From Trichinella spiralis (lineage: Eukaryota; Nematoda; Enoplea; Trichinellida; Trichinellidae): a DNA stretch of 64,000 bases. The translations under genes and the position numbers were made by a program. The stretch spans positions 13,987,341 through 14,051,340 of the forward strand of contig CM012953.1 of assembly GCA_000181795.3 (NCBI GenBank). The letters are read 5' to 3'. Positions 60,311 to 64,000 of the stretch are shown here, piece after piece (position 1 is the first letter of the stretch; each line of letters starts with the position of its first letter). The notes beneath the pieces are model-generated. The model saw only the letters and a program-made list of their open reading frames with translations, made no database searches and had not been told where the DNA came from.

Positions 60311-61104
60311 TGTTCCGAACGGAACGGCACCGACCTCGTCGGTGTGACCTACCCATGGGCTGGTGCCCAAAGGTCGCGGGTAGAGCAAGCACAATGCCCG
60401 CGCCCCGCCGGCCGGATCGCTATCTGAGGCTTCTGGCGGCACCGGCTTCGGGTCAGAGAGGCCCCCTGCGGCGACCCAGGTTGACCGTTGCTCGTTAGAC
60501 AATGGCTACTTACGCTATAACGTCGGCAGCGGGCCGATAAAGTACCTGGAGAAGCAGTCATCAGGATGGGAACGCCAAATGGCTGTCGCAAGATCAAAGG
60601 ATCCGAATCGTGACAGTTTAATAGGAAGCCGACGGTGATTTAGATCGGCGCCAGAGATAGCGAGCGTCCCCCGCGGTGAGAGAGCTGCTTATTGGCGGTT
60701 CGACCGAGCCACCCGCCTGGGCCGCTGACCCTGAGCTCTATAATAGGGCCATGAAGCGCGCCGCGAAGAGCCAGAGCAGTATGTGCGAGTAGTATGCACA
60801 GGAAATATAGAGAAAACCTATACGGAAGAATGATCGAGAGAGGGACTCGTACGTATGGTAGTTCAGACGTTCGTATTACCTTTGGGGACGAACGGTTGTA
60901 GTGCTCATAGACGTACATGTCGAGCGTGCAGTCGTAGCGAATCGGAACCGGAAGATGCCAACCGAAGAGGATTGCCGTCAAAACGAGTTTAAGACCCTGC
61001 TCGCAACCTACGCCAGATAAGGTTACACCGTATCCACCCCATTTTATACAGTCCGTTTCCATTTGCCTGACGAGCGAACGTCTGGCAAATTTGTACTTGA
61101 GCAT
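60311..61104. other. GC-rich insertion of unknown origin
   Basis: About 794 bp, absent from the otherwise parallel copy at 44695. It is GC-rich with several short hairpin-like pairs (gaccgacctcgtcggt type). A 154-codon minus-strand frame (61104-60640, starting MLKYKFARRSLV) spans more than half of it but matches no family I know. The insertion also removed ~20 bases of the host repeat. It may be a non-coding RNA gene copy, a captured gene piece or foreign DNA. Confidence 0.6.
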
Positions 61105-61659
61105 CGTATTGCTTGCTGTAACGTTGGCCGTTACAATTGCGTTTGGTGATAGAATTAATTATTAATTAAACGGTGCAGCAGCGTTGCAGTACAAGCTCTT
61201 CCAATTGATGTGAGATGTATTTAAAATTGGAAACGCCACTGGCAGGCTCTCATCTGAACTATCAAGAAGCTTTGTTAATGCACATTGCAGAAGCTCAATT
61301 TTCAACAATTGATGCCGCAATGGTGTGCGAAAATCATTGTTCAAAGTTACGAGATTCTTTTGGTGATGTCAGCTTTGGCACGTGGTTATGATGGTTAGAT
61401 GTTTTCATTTTAATTTGTCCCAGTAATCATGATGCCGATTACACGGTTTTCGCTCGCAAACTGTAAAATTGGAAATGTTGATGAAGTTTGTTTGCGCAAA
61501 TTGAAAAAATCAGAAATTTTTCTGGAAGTTGGTTCTGTTGATGTTGATCGTATAAATCATTTTTATGATTTCGCATGTGAAGACGTCATTCAAATTTTAC
61601 CATCCTGTCACTGGTTTCTGTTTCAATGACAGACATTTCATCTGGATGCCGTTTTATGT
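61105..61659 (+). mobile_element. Composite R2 unit copy 2, upstream repeat continued
   Basis: Continues the match to 44710-45258, including the 66-codon frame (61429-61629) that is identical to those at 45028 and 31734. Confidence 0.8.
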
Positions 61660-61995
61660 ATGCAGTACAGCGGAAGAACAGACGTGTTTGGACAACAACG
61701 TTCTTGGACTGTTGTCAAATGTGGAATAGTTTGCAACGCAACCGAATGTGTTTTCTCCTGGTTGAAGTCGCACTGCACAAAACACTCTCTACACCTCACA
61801 TTGCATTGTAGCATCTGCAGGAAGCCGTTTCTCTCCATTAACTCAGTCACCTCCCACAATCCGCACTCCATGAAAGCCTCTGGACGTTTCCAAAGACCAT
61901 CAGAATGCTCCGAATCCTCTACAGTTTGGTATATGGTAGTTCTGCAGTATGACTGGGTAAGCAGCCCCCTACTGACCGCGCCCCCTTCTTTCTGA
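61660..61995 (+). mobile_element. R2 zinc-finger fragment, copy 2
   Basis: Same two fingers as 45259-45513 with few changes; the frame runs on to 111 codons because the stop in copy 1 is absent. Confidence 0.8.
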
Positions 61996-62029
61996 AGCGC
62001 GCCCCGATAAACAATACTGTATATACTGT

Positions 62030-62568
62030 GAGGTGAGCGAACACCTCAAACTGATGAACCTTGGCTCTGCATCGGGCTCCGATGGAGTCAAGGTGTCCCG
62101 CCTCCGTGAAATTGGCCCCACTGTCTCTCTAAGGTCATTAAGACTTTTCTGCTGGAGAGACACATCCCCCAGATCCTACAGGATTGTCGGACCACCGTCA
62201 TTCCGAAAGTAGACAATCCCCGGTCCGATGCTGAAGACTTCCGGTCTATCACGATTGGCTTGTGTATGTACCGGCTCTTCAGCAAGATTGTAACAAACCC
62301 GCTCAGCGAATTAACACCCCTCAACCGCTGTCAAAAGGCCTTCTAGTCAGGCACGGATGGCGCTTTTGACAACGTCAGTAACGTGGCTTCGCTCCTCAAA
62401 CTGGCTCGCAGAACAGGTAAGGAAATTAATTTTGCATGCATAGACTTAGCCAATGGCTTTGACAGAATTAATCACACCTCAATCACACGTGCTCTCTGCA
62501 GAAATGGGGTGGACTTCGGCTCAGTAGAGCATGTCGAATTAGTGGTAGGCAGTCCCTCAGCAATGTAA
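62030..62568 (+). mobile_element. R2 RT fragment A, copy 2
   Basis: Parallel to 45632-46166 with the same left edge, the same palm cut (SPSAM*) and additional damage (a TAG at 62343 in what was QKAF*SGTDGAF). Confidence 0.82.
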
Positions 62569-62664
62569 GCTGCCCGATTGATGTCTACGACAGCGATTAA
62601 GCCAGTGCCCTGAAGTAGATGCAGCGCCTTTCACATATAAACATCCCGCCAACTCTAAAAATAT

Positions 62665-63067
62665 ACTGAACCCCATCTTTCTCGAGGAGGTTACGCTGCA
62701 CCTCCAAAAAATGAAGGTGAAAACGTCAGCAGGCCCTGACGGAATACAGGTGTCGCACCTTCGTACGTGCGACCCGGTGTGCCTAACGAAGGCCTCTAAC
62801 CTTTTTCTACTCACTAGGTGCATCCCCCAACAGCTCAAGGATTGTCGCACCACTCTCATTCCTAAAACCGACAGTCCCCACCCTGATGCTGAAGACTATA
62901 GGCCTATAACTGTTGCTTCCTGCTTGTACCGGCTCTTCAGCAAAATTGCAATGAGGCGGCTAGAAAATTCTTTTTCCCTCCATCCACGTCAAAAGGCCTT
63001 ACCGTCGGGCACTAATGGTGCTTTCGACAACACAGCTAAAATAATGACCATTATTAGAGAAGCGCAC
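62665..63067 (+). mobile_element. R2 RT fragment B, copy 2
   Basis: Parallel to 46270 onward: LEEVTLHLQKMKVKTSAGPD, DYRPITVASCLYRLFSKIAM, NGAFDNT. It is broken off at gagaagcgcac (63067), where foreign sequence starts. The intact GPDG here is ADLM in copy 1. Confidence 0.85.
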
Positions 63068-63175
63068 CTTTCCACTTTCTCTGCTTCCTCACAGAAGTCC
63101 ACAAAATATCAGTGGACAGCTGACCACATGAGAGATGTGCAAGAAGTTGAGGAAGAGCCAGCCGCTAGGAAGAGC
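63068..63175. other. Unassigned segment before the 28S remnant
   Basis: About 110 bases with a small hairpin (gtccac...gtggac). The last ~40 bases weakly resemble the 28S sequence upstream of the R2 site, so part may be degraded 28S. Confidence 0.4.
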
Positions 63176-63191
63176 TAACTATGACTCTCTT
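63176..63191 (+). rRNA. 28S target-site remnant 5' of an R2 element
   Basis: taactatgactctctt is the conserved 28S sequence ending just short of the R2 cleavage point (the full site continues aagg|tagcc). R2 zinc-finger coding sequence follows within ~200 bases. This places a 5' junction here, with the last four target bases (aagg) lost, a known kind of R2 5' junction variation. Confidence 0.8.
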
Positions 63192-64000
63192 CTGGCGTGC
63201 GGCGGCCTAATTTCGATCGCTCTCTCGCTGAAAGAAATCGCTGCGTAAGTCAGTATCTTTTCATAGTTTTTCGGTCTCTTAGGGTCTTCTAAATGGGAAA
63301 GTAGTCTCGTCCTGCACAGGAAAAGTCTTCTACTGCTGCAGGGTCTGACGGGCAAGCCCGATCAGACAGGGGAAGGCGGAACCACGCCGAAGTTCTCTAT
63401 CCGGGACCGTTCAAATGCACTATATGCACGTTTACCGAGTGTGTTTACTCACGGTTTAGTAATCACTGCATGAAACACGGCTTGCACTTAGAGTTACACT
63501 GTAGTATTTGCACCAAAATGTTCCCCAGCATCTACTCTGTCGCCTGCCACTATTCACGATGCGCCAAAACCCTTAGGAACCCCGAAAATCCTGAAATTCC
63601 ATCCGGGTCCCATTTAAATGACCTACATTCAAATGACCTAGTGGAGAACAAAGAGATTAGCGAGAACAAAGAAAACAATGGAAAGGTCAAAAGGTCAAGT
63701 GTTAATGTAAACAACTTGGAGGGGTCATTATCTAACAATGAAGCCCCAGAGAACAATAGGATGGTAACTAGGTCAACCATCAAAACGGCAACAAAAGTTG
63801 TAGACAGTCAGTCGGCGCCTCCTTTGTTAGATAGACCCCCTGTTGAGAGCCCAGAGTTCAAGCTTGTTTGCGCAACAATAGATAATAGGCGCCAGAAGTC
63901 AACAGCCGCGTCGGCGCCTTTGAACATTGGCGGCATTTGCCAGCCATTGTCCGAAGCGCCAGACGATAATGCAGCTGTTGTTTCTAACAGTTGCGCAGTT
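63192..64000 (+). mobile_element. R2 element 5' end (runs off the window)
   Basis: After a ~110-nt leader, an open frame from 63305 (behind a TAG at 63302) continues to the window end without interruption. It encodes two zinc fingers: CTICTFTECVYSRFSNHCMK (C2H2) and CSIC...SVACHYSRC (C2HC). An Asn/Ser/Glu-rich disordered linker follows. These fingers recognise 28S DNA in the R2 protein. No in-frame ATG precedes the fingers; the first Met lies between the two His of finger 1. Initiation is therefore not at a conventional AUG, or lies upstream in another frame. The uninterrupted 232 codons make this the least decayed R2 copy here. Confidence 0.88.

Noticed and set aside
60640-61104. 154-codon minus-strand frame as a gene
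   Set aside because: No recognisable domain, no splice or promoter support, and it sits in an insertion within a transposon; reported only as an open frame in an unknown insertion.
1-64000. CRISPR arrays, bacterial operons or tRNA genes
   Set aside because: No regularly spaced repeats, no prokaryotic gene organisation and no tRNA cloverleaf were seen; the tRNA-like stretch at 27274 is a primer site.

Overview
This is a eukaryotic, metazoan genomic window. Genes have short introns bounded by GT and AG, the intergenic DNA is strongly A+T-rich, and the middle of the window carries ribosomal DNA and many decayed transposons. A nematode is the best guess, perhaps an early-branching lineage (Dorylaimia, Trichinella-like). 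That is inference: it rests on small AT-rich introns, a divergent 18S rRNA, an AGO-family Argonaute, a canonical-looking beta-catenin, and abundant R2 and Pao/BEL elements. I cannot name the species.

Four protein-coding host genes can be reconstructed by splicing, all on the + strand. (1) A secreted protein with two MAM-like modules lies at 6101-8148 (11 exons, 422 aa). (2) A KAT8/MOF-like MYST histone acetyltransferase starts at 12253 and is cut off inside its catalytic domain by the start of an 18S rRNA gene. (3) An AGO-clade Argonaute lies at 36775-40651 (17 exons, 920 aa). (4) A beta-catenin lies at 54928-59068 (11 exons, 783 aa). For the three complete genes the exon lengths sum to an exact number of codons.

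The rDNA block (about 13985-20650) holds a nearly full 18S, the start of ITS1, a 930-base gap, the first ~660 bases of 28S, a broken R2 retrotransposon, and a 28S segment that begins exactly at the R2 target site. About 24 kb of the remaining sequence is R2 and its debris. Truncated + copies occupy 20757-24654. An inverted copy lies at 27945-31812. A duplicated composite array lies at 44470-50803 and 60090-63067. The 5' end of a fresh copy starts behind a 28S target-site remnant at 63192 and runs off the window. Two subfamilies are visible. Other mobile DNA includes a Pao/BEL element with LTR and a tRNA-Tyr-like primer site (24915-27913, minus), a Pao integrase relic (41774-43285), a solo LTR (43645-44240), two hAT elements inserted at the same R2 position, an 880-bp palindrome, and an AT-rich repeat family with inverted copies near 33-35 kb.

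The regions 1-6100, 8149-12252, 31813-36774, 40652-41773, 53456-54927 and 59069-60089 hold no gene I can support. The main interest is the R2 hotspot: canonical 28S junctions, template-switch chimeras, hAT elements nesting at one recurrent site, and a host gene joined to rDNA.
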